A DNA stretch of 64,000 nt from Carpediemonas membranifera (Eukaryota; Fornicata), in contig JAHDYR010000003.1 in assembly GCA_019828565.1 (NCBI GenBank), positions 186,001 through 250,000 on the forward strand, in the 5' to 3' direction. This document shows positions 27,077-36,846 of the stretch, one piece after another (positions within the stretch are counted from its first letter, which is position 1; the number at the start of each line of letters is the position of its first letter). The position numbers and the translations under genes are program-made. A model generated the notes under the pieces. That model was given only the letters and a program-made list of their open reading frames with translations. It was not told where the DNA came from and ran no database searches.

Positions 27077-27964
27077 ATGGACAACCTCAATCTCCTCCTT
27101 GCCATTGAGGAGACAGAAGCCGCCATACGAGAAGCTGGTGAAGCGCTTAGGGCGGAAAACAACGAGCTTCGGATCCTAGAGAAGCAAGTGAAGGACGACG
27201 CGCTTGCATTCGCTCACGAGGTGGAGGTGCGTCTTGAAGTCCTTGAAGAAGACATTTCCATGCAAAGGGGCAAGCTTGCAGTGATGAAAGAGGAGAATCA
27301 AGGCATCTGCAGCGTGCTACCCCCGGATCCTGGCGCGGACATCGAACGGCTTGAAGCTCAGCTCGAGATGGTCGAGGCCGAGCGGGCGGACATTGAGAAC
27401 AAGCACGAGGCATCAGTGATCATTCTCAAGAACACCCTGACCGAGCTGCAGGCGGAGTTCGCTGAGCTGTGCCCGTCCATTGCCCATGAAGGCCTCGGCC
27501 GGCCAGTAGACGCCGCTGCATCAGACGAGGAGTCTGTGGAAGAGACAGAAGACGACGGCACCACCCTCTACATGCCCGAGCTGCCTTACCAGACCGCGGG
27601 CGAGGTCGAAGACATATGCCGCCAGTTCGTCCGCCAGTTCCATCAGGACTCCACCGTGGTCAATTCCGTCGAGAAAAACGGGAAAGTCGCCCGCGAGTTC
27701 GACTTTGGCGGAGTCGAAGTGACTCTACCCAAGTCGGTCAAGTTTGTCCTCGGCACCCGCACCGTTGTATTGTTCCAGAACGGTGACTGCCGGCTGGTCG
27801 ACCAGGGTCTATCTGCCCACGTATTTACTGCCCATGGCCTGGTTGAGATTAGGATGGATGACGGCACAATGGTGCTGTTCCCAGATCGGGTCGAGTGGCG
27901 CTCGGGCGACAGAGTTATCGTCGAGATGGATGGTAAGAGGCGGGAAGTAGTGCTGCCTGGATGA
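27077..27964 (+). CDS. Coiled-coil protein with possible SAS-4/CPAP-type G-box (295 aa)
   Basis: The start is the ATG at 27077 (MDNLNLLLAIEETEAAI). Residues ~1-130 form a coiled coil, residues ~140-160 are acidic, and residues ~200-295 are rich in short beta strands with recurring Gly/Asp turns: GTRTVVLFQNGDCRLV, HGLVEIRMDDGTMVLFPD and DRVIVEMDGKRREVVLPG. This 'FxNGxxxxxxxDG' pattern is like the TCP10/G-box domain at the end of centriolar SAS-4/CENPJ, which stacks into a solvent-exposed beta sheet and binds STIL/Ana2. The likeness is by pattern only, and the protein is much shorter than animal CENPJ. It could also be an unrelated beta-repeat protein. Confidence 0.5.
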   Translation: MDNLNLLLAIEETEAAIREAGEALRAENNELRILEKQVKDDALAFAHEVEVRLEVLEEDISMQRGKLAVMKEENQGICSVLPPDPGADIERLEAQLEMVEAERADIENKHEASVIILKNTLTELQAEFAELCPSIAHEGLGRPVDAAASDEESVEETEDDGTTLYMPELPYQTAGEVEDICRQFVRQFHQDSTVVNSVEKNGKVAREFDFGGVEVTLPKSVKFVLGTRTVVLFQNGDCRLVDQGLSAHVFTAHGLVEIRMDDGTMVLFPDRVEWRSGDRVIVEMDGKRREVVLPG

Positions 27965-28055
27965 TTGGTGGCCAATAATAGCACGCTTCTAGACCATGGC
28001 CGGCCTAATTACATGATTTATCGAACTTAGCCCTATCATATTTAATATAAACTGC

Positions 28056-31000
28056 CTAGAACAACTCCATCCTCCTCAGAGACGCGCTGACCCTCGCCTC
28101 CAAGCTACTCTTGGACCCCTGCCCTCCCCTGTCTCTCCCCACGGCCGCCGTCTGCTCCACCACGCCGAAAACACCGCCCCCAGCATCGGGGGTGGGTGCC
28201 GACTGCGGCTTTCTGACGGGCGAGGCAGACGCTGGGCTCTTACTCGGTGGCCTGGGCGATGAGTACCGGTTGAGCAAGGCCGCCCGCTCAATAACGAGAG
28301 TGGAGATCTGCTGCTGCAAATCTTGGATCAGATCCGCCTCCTGTGCACCCCTGGAGTCCATCTGCTCCCTCAGTGCGGTAACCTGGGCCCTGAGCGTCGC
28401 TATGGTGCCCTGCGTGGTCTCACCCTGCTCGATGAGGTCAGCCAGCTCCCGGTCCTTGGCCTCAAGGTCTGATCGGAGCTTGGCATTGTCACACTGGTCT
28501 GTCTCTAGCTGTTCGGCAGAGCTCTGGGCCCGGGCCAGCAATGACAGCTCCAGATCACGTAGCCTGGTCTTCTCTGACTCGAGTGACTCCAAATCTGACT
28601 CGAGGCGAGTCTTAGCTTCTTCCAGCTCGGCGGCGGTCTTCCCACTCTGGGCGATGCTCTCCTCGACCCTGCTCTCCCGGTCAGCAACGAGTTTCTCATG
28701 CTCGGCCACGCGGGCCTGTCTCGCCTCGAGCTCGGCCCTGTCGGCGATGAGCTCAGCCTTCTGCTCGGCAAGCTTCTCCTGCTTATGGACGACATCGTTC
28801 ATCTCAGTTTTGATTGACTCAAAATCTGAGCTGAGGGCGTTATGGATCTCGTTGATCACCGATTCTCTCGCGGCAACCTGCTCTTCAAAGAGCTTGAGAG
28901 CCCCTTCCCTGTCTTCCACAGCCTTGGCGCCGTTAGTGTAGAGGGTTTCAAGCTGATCGACGGCGTTCTCGAGCTGCAGGAGCTTGAGTTCCACCGCCTT
29001 CTTCAGCCCTTCGATCTCCGCCACGCCGGCGTCAATTGCGCTCGGTGCAGCCTTCAGCGGCGACCCGTTGCCCAACTCGTCTCTCGAATTCCTGTGCTGC
29101 CGAGACAGCTCCATCTTCAATCTCAGTAGACTTGAGTCCCGTTCTGCGATTGCATCCCTCAGGTCTCTTGGGGAGGCTGAGGGCAGGGGGGACTCGAGCA
29201 CCTTAAAGGCGGACTTGGACAAGGGAGGCAAGGTCGGTAAGAAGTCGTCAGAGTCAGTCGAGTCAAATGTGCCGGAATATGACTCATCCGACTCCGAGAC
29301 TGACTTGACTCTGGGGGTAGAGTGCCGGACTCGGGCGGGGTCACTGCTGATGAGGCGGGCCGACTGGGATGATGACCTCTCCCTCACCCCATGGTCGCTG
29401 TGCTCTGGCCTGGGCGTCACTGTGTGGGTCGTGCGGAGGAAATCGATCATCCGCTGGGCGGTGGAAAGCTTGGCCGCCGTCTTGGCGACTGAGGCCTGGA
29501 GGGAGTCGATATCCTCTCGGGCGGATGTGAGGTCTGCTTGAGCTTGAGCGAGGTCGGCGCGGGTAGTTCTGATCGTCTCGTCCTTCTCGTTCAGCTCCGC
29601 GACACATTTGTCGTTAAAGTGCGACATCGCTTCGAGACGGTCTCGCGCGGCATCGACGTCTGCGTTGCTCTGTTGCGCCTCGCTCAGCGCTGACCGAAGG
29701 GAGTCGACCTCGTCGTGCGCAGCCTCTAAGTCGCCCATCGCGTCTGCGTTGCTCTGCTGCGCCTCGCTCAGCGCTGACCGAAGGGAGTCGACCTCGTCTT
29801 GCGCGGCCTCTAAGTCTGCGCGCGTCGCCCTGATCGTCTCGTCCTTCTCGTTCAGCTCCGCGACACATTTGTCGTTAAAGTGCGACATCGCTTCGAGACG
29901 GTCTCGCGCGGCATCGACGTCTGCGTTGCTCTGTTGCGCCTCGCTCAGCGCTGACCGAAGGGAGTCGACCTCGTCGTGCGCAGCCTCTAAGTCGCCCATC
30001 GCGTCTGCGTTGCTCTGCTGCGCCTCGCTCAGCGCTGACCGAAGGGAGTCGACCTCGTCGTGCGCAGCCTCTAAGTCGCCCATCGCGTCTGCGTTGCTCT
30101 GCTGCGCCTCGCTCAGCGCTGACCGAAGGGAGTCGACCTCGTCTTGCGCGGCCTCTAAGTCTGCGCGCGTCGCCCCTGATCGTCTCGTCCTTCTCGTTCA
30201 GCTCCGCGACACATTTGTCGTTAAAGTGCGACATCGCTTCGAGACGGTCTCGCGCGGCATCGACGTCTGCGTTGCTCTGTTGCGCCTCGCTCAGCGCTGA
30301 CCGAAGGGAGTCGACCTCGTCGTGCGCAGCCTCTAAGTCGCCCATCGCGTCTGCGTTGCTCTGCTGCGCCTCGCTCAGCGCTGACCGAAGGGAGTCGACC
30401 TCGTCTTGCGCGGCCTCTAAGTCTGCGCGCGTCGCCCTGATCGTCTCGTCCTTCTCGTTCAGCTCCGCGACACATTTGTCGTTAAAGTGCGACATCGCTT
30501 CGAGACGGTCTCGCGCGGCATCGACGTCTGCGTTGCTCTGTTGCGCCTCGCTCAGCGCTGACCGAAGGGAGTCGACCTCGTCGTGCGCAGCCTCTAAGTC
30601 GCCCATCGCGTCTGCGTTGCTCTGCTGCGCCTCGCTCAGCGCTGACCGAAGGGAGTCGACCTCGTCTTGCGCGGCCTCTAAGTCTGCGCGCGTCGCCCTG
30701 ATCGTCTCGTCCTTCTCGTTCAGCTCCGCGACACATTTGTCGTTAAAGTGCGACATCGCTTCGAGACGGTCTCGCGCGGCATCGACGTCTGCGTTGCTCT
30801 GTTGCGCCTCGCTCAGCGCTGACCGAAGGGAGTCGACCTCGTCGTGCGCAGCCTCTAAGTCGCCCATCGCGTCTGCGTTGCTCTGCTGCGCCTCGCTCAG
30901 CGCTGACCGAAGGGAGTCGACCTCGTCGTGCGCAGCCTCTAAGTCGCCCATCGCGTCTGCGTTGCTCTGCTGCGCCTCGCTCAGCGCTGACCGAAGGGAG

Positions 31001-32178
31001 TCGACCTCGTCTTGCGCGGCCTCTAAGTCTGCGCGCGTCGCCCTGATCGTCTCGTCCTTCTCGTTCAGCTCCGCGACACATTTGTCGTTAAAGTGCGACA
31101 TCGCTTCGAGACGGTCTCGCGCGGCATCGACGTCTGCGTTGCTCTGTTGCGCCTCGCTCAGCGCTGACCGAAGGGAGTCGACCTCGTCGTGCGCAGCCTC
31201 TAAGTCGCCCATCGCGTCTGCGTTGCTCTGCTGCGCCTCGCTCAGCGCTGACCGAAGGGAGTCGACCTCGTCTTGCGCGGCCTCTAAGTCTGCGCGCGTC
31301 GCCCTGATCGTCTCGTCCTTCTCGTTCAGCTCCGCGACACATTTGTCGTTAAAGTGCGACATCGCTTCGAGACGGTCTCGCGCGGCATCGACGTCTGCGT
31401 TGCTCTGTTGCGCCTCGCTCAGCGCTGACCGAAGGGAGTCGACCTCGTCGTGCGCAGCCTCTAAGTCGCCCATCGCGTCTGCGTTGCTCTGCTGCGCCTC
31501 GCTCAGCGCTGACCGAAGGGAGTCGACCTCGTCTTGCGCGGCCTCTAAGTCTGCGCGCGTCGCCCTGATCGTCTCGTCCTTCTCGTTCAGCTCCGCGACA
31601 CATTTGTCGTTAAAGTGCGACATCGCTTCGAGACGGTCTCGCGCGGCATCGACGTCTGCGTTGCTCTGTTGCGCCTCGCTCAGCGCTGACCGAAGGGAGT
31701 CGACCTCGTCGTGTGCAGCCTCTAAGTCGCCCATCGCGTCTGCGTTGCTCTGTTGCGCCTCGCTCAGCGCTGACCGAAGGGAGTCGACCTCGTCTTGCGC
31801 GGCCTCTAAGTCGGCTCGCATGTCCTGCGAAGTTTGTTCCTGGACCCAGGCATCCTTCTTGTACCTCCTGATCGTCTCTTGGGCGTCGTCCATGTCCGAC
31901 CGAAGCGTACTGATCTCCTCTCGGGCGTTCATAAGAATGTTATACATCTCCTGTGACGGTACAGCTGCATTAGAGGGCTCTCGCCGGTTTTCCTCTTCTA
32001 AATTCTGCTCTAGCTGCTGTACTTTGACCTTCAAGCCTTCAAACTCAGGATCTATACGACAAACATACCATTCATAGGCCTGGAGCTGAAGCTGCAGCGA
32101 TTCAACGATCTCATTCCAATTTGCTGGAGCTATTGATCGCTGACGACTGTCATAGTATAGCGTTCGACGCGAATTCAT
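28056..32178 (-). CDS. Giant coiled-coil protein with tandem 87-residue repeats, one frameshift in the assembly
   Basis: ATG at 32176-32178 (MNSRRTLYYDSRQRS). The sequence is coiled coil throughout: a unique N-terminal ~115 residues, then about eight near-identical 87-residue repeats, then a unique coiled coil of ~500 residues with a Ser-rich hinge and a basic end (SLRRMELF). The frame is broken once: at 30173-30176 one repeat reads gcccctg where the sister repeats read gccctg. Total length is one base over a multiple of three, so a single extra C explains the break. Ignoring that base it would be ~1,373 residues. Likely a structural filament or linker of the cytoskeleton; no known family is assigned. 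Divergent from SSNA1. Confidence 0.8.
29600..31820 (-). repeat. Coding minisatellite: 261-bp (87-aa) tandem repeats
   Basis: The unit encodes two versions of DLEAA(Q/H)DEVDSLRSALSEAQQ (28 residues each) plus a 31-residue piece with SHFNDKCVAELNEKDETIR. Unit starts recur every 261 bp (for example at 29614, 30221, 30482, 31088, 31349 and 31610), with two places 84 bp longer where a 28-residue sub-unit is doubled. Copies are nearly identical even at synonymous sites, indicating recent homogenisation. 28 and 87 residues keep a coiled coil roughly in register. Confidence 0.92.
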
Positions 32179-32352
32179 CCCTCAATGAACTGAGGGTGTT
32201 CGAAAGATTCGCGGATTACGGGAATCTGCGAGAATTGAAAGTGGCGACGAGTAGAGCTTGGCGTACTCTCTGGCATGACCCAGGCCTCTCAGTCAGGCCG
32301 AGCGACCTCTGATAATTTATGCGCAAAATTTTCTTGCAGAACGGCGATCGAA

Positions 32353-32703
32353 ATGAAAACCTCCCAGGTGAAGGCTTCTTCGACTTCCAGAGGCGCTACA
32401 CTGCAGTCATATAACAACGATCTCATCAAAAGCATGGATGAGATGAACGCCAAGCGGGAAGACCTCAAGCAGGAGATTGCTGAGGCGACAGAGGAGAAGG
32501 CGAAGCTAGAGAACGACATGAAGGTCATTAGAGAGAAACTCACTCGTGTAGAGGAGAGCCTTAACAAGAAGATCGCCTCAAAGGCCGAATACGACCGGAC
32601 GATCAAGGAGGTCGAGTCAGCGTACATGCGCATCCTGGAGTCCTCCCAGGCGCTCCTGTCCGTAGTTAGGAGGGACGCTGGGATTCTGGAGAAGAAAGTG
32701 TAA
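32353..32703 (+). CDS. SSNA1: SSNA1/NA14/DIP13 microtubule-remodelling protein (116 aa)
   Basis: Small, entirely coiled-coil protein. Diagnostic blocks are seen in order: LQSYNNDLIKSMDEM, KREDLKQEI, VEESLNKKIASKAEYDRTI and AYMRILESSQALLSVVRRDAG. These match the SSNA1 family over its whole length (119 residues in animals). SSNA1 self-assembles into fibrils, binds and branches microtubules, and localises to centrosomes, basal bodies and flagellar axonemes. I chose the ATG at 32353 because family members begin shortly before 'LQ.YNN'; an earlier in-frame ATG at 32275 would add 26 unlike residues. Confidence 0.92.
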   Translation: MKTSQVKASSTSRGATLQSYNNDLIKSMDEMNAKREDLKQEIAEATEEKAKLENDMKVIREKLTRVEESLNKKIASKAEYDRTIKEVESAYMRILESSQALLSVVRRDAGILEKKV

Positions 32704-33032
32704 AATATTCCGCCAATTGCGGCTGTATGCTGCTCAGCTGATGTGTGTTACAGGGGACGGAGCAATTGCTGTCTTGCAGGCTTGCTGCCGCCTTAAAGTC
32801 ACGCTAGAACACGCCACATGAGTCTCAAGTCCATGTCAGAGTCCAGCCGTCTCCTTTCGAGGAATCCGGAGCTGCTGTGTGACCGTGATCGCTGATCAAT
32901 TCGGTTCAAAATGGCGAAAAGGCAGACTATACATGGTATACGTATCACATATATGGCCAGTCTCGGCCGACAATCCGGACATGACTTTGACGACTCGGGC
33001 GCGGGCAACACTTTTCTCCGCCAAACGAAAAC
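32704..33032. other. 329-bp spacer
   Basis: Same-strand gap between SSNA1 and the FHA gene. It holds the 3' end of one and the promoter of the other. One 25-codon ORF (32819-32896) starts MSLKSMSESSRLLSRN; I do not claim it. Confidence 0.3.
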
Positions 33033-34266
33033 ATGCCATCTGTGCTCCTTAGCTGGAAGGACAAGACAGGTACCGCTAATGAGAAACGTCTTGAGGACGG
33101 TAGCAGCTACACGCTTGGCCGTGTCAACAAGACGAACGATGAGAGGTTTATTGTCGTGAACCACCCCGCAGTCTCAAGCAAGCATACCAAGATCAGTATG
33201 TACTCGTTTTCATACGTCTTATGTAGCCATTGATGGCGAAACCGCCCACGTGGAGGATCTCAAGTCGTCGCACGGCACACGTGTTTTCGCAGCAACCCTC
33301 GAGAAGGACGGTACGATGCTTAAGAGCAGCACCGAGGTCCTTGAGCTCCCCCTCTCCTTCAAGCTCGAGATGGGCGGCAACATGCTCGTCGCTAAGCCCG
33401 ACGACGAGGACGCTACCCAACACTCCGAGGTGGCCGAGCCTGCACCCAAAAAGAAGGCCTCTCCGAAGGCGAAGAAGGCCGCTGCTGAGCCCAAGACCAA
33501 GGCTGAGCCCAAGAAGAAGGCTGCCACCAAGAAGAAGGCAGACAAGAAGGCGGACAAGCCCAAGAAGAAGGCCAAGGTCGAGGAGGCCGAGGCTTCCATA
33601 ATGTCCGAGGAGGATGAGCCCGAGATGGACATCACCCTTGACGATGACGACGACCAGGACGCCGTGGGAGCGACCCAAGTCTTCCAGGTAGCTCTCTCTG
33701 GCCTCGGCGGCACAGAGCATGAGAAGTACCAGGCCATCGCCTCCCGGGTCGGCGAGATCGCGCTGGACAACTCCGACGCCGAGGTCATCGTCTGCCCCAA
33801 GCTCCTCCGCACCCCCGCTGTACTCGCAGGCCTGAGCCGCGGCTGCCCCGTCGTCAAACTTTCCTGGCTAACTGACAGCGACGAGGCCGGAGCTCCCCTG
33901 GCCTTTACAGACTACGCCCTGACCAAGGCCGACTACAAGACCCCCGAGGACCTCCCTGACGACTACAACACTGTCGAGGTGGCCGAGACAGCGCCCGAAC
34001 AGGGCATCATCGGCGGGTGGGATGTCGTCTTCCACCACTCCGTCAAGAAGGACGTCATGAGAGATATCGTCGAGGCAGCCGGTGGGCGGGTGCTCGCTGA
34101 CGCTCCTGAGGACCCTCGCGACCACTTGATGGTCATGGCGGTGGAGCTTGACGCGGAGCTGGAGGCTATGGTAGAGAAGGGGTTCACCGTGGTCAGCAAG
34201 GACAAGTTCAACACCGCCGTGCTGCTTCAGTCCTTCGAGCCGACGACCTGTACTCTCGGCCAATAA
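33033..34266 (+). CDS. FHA-BRCT-BRCT DNA-damage mediator-like protein, two exons (400 aa)
   Basis: Exon 1 33033-33195, exon 2 33227-34266, joined across a 31-nt intron; 401 codons in total. The N-terminus is a forkhead-associated domain: LLSWKDKTG, YTLGRVNKTNDERFIVV, VSSKHTKI and, across the junction, VEDLKSSHGTRVF (the Gly-Arg, Ser-x-x-His and Asn/Ser-Gly-Thr phosphopeptide-binding loops). A Lys/Ala/Pro-rich linker (residues ~115-170) and an acidic segment follow, then tandem BRCT repeats with VVKLSWLTDS and a second repeat GWDVVFHHSVKKDV...VVSKDKF. FHA plus terminal tandem BRCT is the layout of MDC1; NBS1 has the modules closer together. Probably nuclear, binding phosphorylated chromatin proteins. 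The gene ends at an AATAAA overlapping the stop. Confidence 0.8.
33196..33226 (+). other. 31-nt spliceosomal intron
   Basis: Starts GTATGT and ends TGTAG. Unspliced, the frame stops soon after; removal of exactly 31 nt restores an intact FHA core with split codon A|CC (Thr) and joins the 54-codon exon 1 to the FHA continuation. Confidence 0.88.
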
Positions 34267-34321
34267 ATAATGCATGATTTATTCCGGGGCAAGAAGAAGA
34301 AGGAGTCGATCATGCCTGGTC

Positions 34322-34837
34322 TCACGCCTTGACGACAGTGATGACCACAGCCTCCCTACCCTTGTCCCATCGTGCCTTTGTACCAGACTCAACGACAGGG
34401 TGGGCGAGTGGCAGGACGAGTCGATAACGTCGGCTCATCACAGAAAGATGGGTCGCAGTCACATCAATGTCCAGGGTCGACGGGTCCTCTCCAGGCATAG
34501 AGACGATGTAGTCGACGGCCTGGCAGTCCTCAGTGGCGGAGGTGAGCATTTCGAAGCCGCCATACATCTCTGCGGCGGAGATTGATTGGTTGTAGACCAT
34601 CTCGTACGATGGAACCATGCGAGAGTCAGTAATCACGCTGTCAGCCTGCATGATCTCCGTTTCATCCTCCCAAATGGCGTTGCTCTTCGGCTTTGGCTTG
34701 GATTCGGTACTGGGCGCTGGTACAGGCTTTGGAGCGATTTTCTTTGCAGCTGCTTGCGCCTGGCGTTGCTTCTCCTCAGCAAGTTCATAGCTCTTGTCCA
34801 GAAGGTCGCTGATGTTCTGGAGTTCTTGGAAATTCAT
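34322..34837 (-). CDS. DNAAF6: DNAAF6/PIH1D3 axonemal dynein assembly factor (171 aa)
   Basis: An N-terminal helix (MNFQELQNISDLLDKSYELA), an Ala/Pro/Lys-rich spacer, then IWEDETEI, VPSYEMVYNQSISAAEMYGG and a CS-like beta domain with VSMPGEDPSTLDIDVTATHLSVMSRRYRLVLPLAHPV. This matches DNAAF6, which has 'W..EEIP.YEI.F.Q.V..ED.FLG' followed by a CS domain and no complete PIH domain. It works with HSP90/R2TP-like chaperones in the cytoplasm to preassemble axonemal dynein arms, so its presence argues for motile flagella. Start chosen at 34837, the ATG before the conserved helix. Tail-to-tail with the FHA gene (55 bp) and divergent from PPP2R3C. Confidence 0.85.
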   Translation of the reverse strand: MNFQELQNISDLLDKSYELAEEKQRQAQAAAKKIAPKPVPAPSTESKPKPKSNAIWEDETEIMQADSVITDSRMVPSYEMVYNQSISAAEMYGGFEMLTSATEDCQAVDYIVSMPGEDPSTLDIDVTATHLSVMSRRYRLVLPLAHPVVESGTKARWDKGREAVVITVVKA

Positions 34838-34997
34838 TCGGCAAGCCGTGACCGACCGACTGAATGACATAACCTGCACCTACGCTGATGAGACACAGCA
34901 GTGCTATCTACTGCTAGGCGTATGCCGTACTAGTCTCGTTCGCCTTTTTTGGTTGAATTGTCAGATTAGCTCAGGCCAAAATTCCTTCCCAAAAACG

Positions 34998-36443
34998 ATG
35001 TACGAGGAGGAATACAAGGCCGCTGCAGCGAGAACCAGTAGTGAAAATCCCGAACTAGATCGCTTAACTTGTCAGAAGATCGCGAAATTGCTTGGTTTGA
35101 AAGATGATGAGCTAATCGTTCCCAGAGCCTCCGAAATCAAGGAAGTTCCACCAATTATCATTCCAGTACGTTTTAATGTGCATTATCTCACCCAGTCTCT
35201 CTCCATAGACGCTGATTCTGCTGCCCGGACAGTACTCAGGAAGCTTGCACGCACCGAGGCCCTGCGCAGTGAGATCGACGCCCTCCCAGACGAGCAGTGC
35301 ATGGAGGCGATTACCCGCACGATAGAGAACCTGACTGTGGAGCAGAGTACCCCCAACGGTCCCGTGCGTCCCATGGATTACGATACTTTCACCCTCGTCA
35401 AGTCCTCCCTCGAGTCCGAGTTCGAGGACCAGTCCGACGTGAAGGAGTGGAAGACATACTTCAAGCCGTCTGTATTCTTTCAGTTCCCGCAGCTTGGCGA
35501 GTCGTTTGGCACCATTGACGGCAACGTACTGAGCAACTTCATTGCCCGGGACGTCGCGGTGCAGCAGACGTGCATTTCCTTGTCTTTCTATGACGCCTCT
35601 GGCAACGGCACGCTCACCGAGCAGGACCTGGAGACCTACATTTACGAGCTCATCCCCAACCTCGCCGCCCTCACCCTCGACGAAGCTTTCCTCCCCTTCT
35701 ACGTCTGCCACGCCGTCCGCCGCATCATGTTCTTCCTCGACCCGTCCAGACGCGGCCGTGTGACTATCCCTAGTCTGCTCGCTTCGCCACACCTGGCTGA
35801 GTTCTTCGAGTTGAGAGAGAAGCCCTCGCCGTGGTCAGCAAGCCTCAAGAACAACTGGTTCAGTCATACCAAGGCGCGGCAGCTGTATGATACATATCTG
35901 GCCCTCGACGGGAACAGGAACGGCCTCCTCAGCCGGGAGGAATTCTCCCGTTATGGAGACTCGAAGCTATGTCCACTGTTCGTCACGAGACTGTTCGAAG
36001 AAACTCAGACGTACGGCGGGGAGCTCGACTACAAGGCTTTCCTCGACGTCATTCTCCATCTTGAGAACAAGCACACGCCCCAAGCCCAGCGGTGGATGTT
36101 CAACCTCCTCGACGTGGAGGCGAAGGGGGTGCTGAGCAGACTGGTAATGACGGCATTCTTTACTCAGGTCAACCAGGCGATGGGCAATGAGTTCGTTGTT
36201 GCTGATGTCATCGATGAGATCTTTGATATGACTCGACCGGCTGACCCAACCAAGGGAATAACTTTTGATGACATCACAGCCTCTCAGTGTGGCCAGATAT
36301 CCTTGGGGATCCTAGTGGACGTCGATGCCTTCATCGCCTACGACACCAGGGAAGGCCAGGTCCAGGAGGAGCAGGAGCCACCGCCACAGGCCCAGCCGCA
36401 GGCCCAGGCGAAGGGGGGAACCTTCTTTGAGAGCCCTATTTGA
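34998..36443 (+). CDS. PPP2R3C: PP2A regulatory subunit B'' gamma (PPP2R3C/TON2/FASS), EF-hand protein
   Basis: Up to 481 residues. Conserved blocks: FYDASGNGTLTEQDLETYI, ELIPNLAAL, FYVCHAVRRIMFFLDPSR, GRVTIPSLLASPHLAEFF, NWFSHTKARQLYDTYLALD, NGLLSREEFSRYG, RLFEETQTYGGELDYKAF, MFNLLDVEAKGVL and VIDEIFDM. These match PPP2R3C of animals and TON2/FASS of plants. EF-hands are partly degenerate. It targets PP2A, and in protists and plants acts at basal bodies and microtubule arrays. Start is the ATG at 34998. A GT-AG stretch of 30 nt (35166-35195) inside the frame may be an intron; its removal improves agreement with the family around residue 56. Confidence 0.9.
   Translation: MYEEEYKAAAARTSSENPELDRLTCQKIAKLLGLKDDELIVPRASEIKEVPPIIIPVRFNVHYLTQSLSIDADSAARTVLRKLARTEALRSEIDALPDEQCMEAITRTIENLTVEQSTPNGPVRPMDYDTFTLVKSSLESEFEDQSDVKEWKTYFKPSVFFQFPQLGESFGTIDGNVLSNFIARDVAVQQTCISLSFYDASGNGTLTEQDLETYIYELIPNLAALTLDEAFLPFYVCHAVRRIMFFLDPSRRGRVTIPSLLASPHLAEFFELREKPSPWSASLKNNWFSHTKARQLYDTYLALDGNRNGLLSREEFSRYGDSKLCPLFVTRLFEETQTYGGELDYKAFLDVILHLENKHTPQAQRWMFNLLDVEAKGVLSRLVMTAFFTQVNQAMGNEFVVADVIDEIFDMTRPADPTKGITFDDITASQCGQISLGILVDVDAFIAYDTREGQVQEEQEPPPQAQPQAQAKGGTFFESPI
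35166..35195 (+). other. Possible 30-nt in-frame intron
   Basis: GTACGT...CACCCAG between phase-0 codons. The ten residues it would encode (VRFNVHYLTQ) have no counterpart in PPP2R3C proteins, while the flanks align across it. Length is close to the proven 31-nt intron. Coding potential alone cannot decide. Confidence 0.5.
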
Positions 36444-36846
36444 AGTGGTGTGTTTGGTGTGTTTATTGTGCCCCGGCGTAAAATTTTGCGTGTCTGGTGT
36501 GGAAGTATTTTGTGAGTCTGGATACGAGGAGATTTGATCGATTTGACATGGACAATGGCGTTGAAATGACCTGTCTGACAGCATGTATACCCGCTGCATC
36601 GCCCAGCTCGCGTATATCCGGGAGTTCTCCACTCGTCTTCTGCTGCCCTCAACTTTCGAGCATGACACCCGACCAACCACGCTCATACAAGCTACTGCGA
36701 TTCGGCGGAACAGGATATATTGGCGGGGGATGCTTTCATGCTTCTATTGACAGAGATTTATCACCAGATTCACTCGGGATCACTTGGAATTTGGGATAAA
36801 AATCCGACGGCGACTCCACAGCAAAGTCGAACAACGAAGTTTCCCA
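36444..36846. other. 403-bp spacer
   Basis: Between two same-strand genes. Contains one 83-codon ORF (36548-36799, starts MDNGVEMTCLTACIPAAS, includes FGGTGYIGGGCFHAS) with no recognised family. Otherwise nothing seen. Confidence 0.3.

Noticed and set aside
29600..31820. CRISPR-like array
   Set aside because: Repeats are 261 bp, contiguous and coding, with no unique spacers; the genome is eukaryotic.
29614..32077. Repeat-bearing ORFs on both strands within the 87-residue repeat region
   Set aside because: Serine/cysteine- or arginine-rich translations are frame shadows of the repeat; only the minus frame joining unique N- and C-termini makes a coiled coil.
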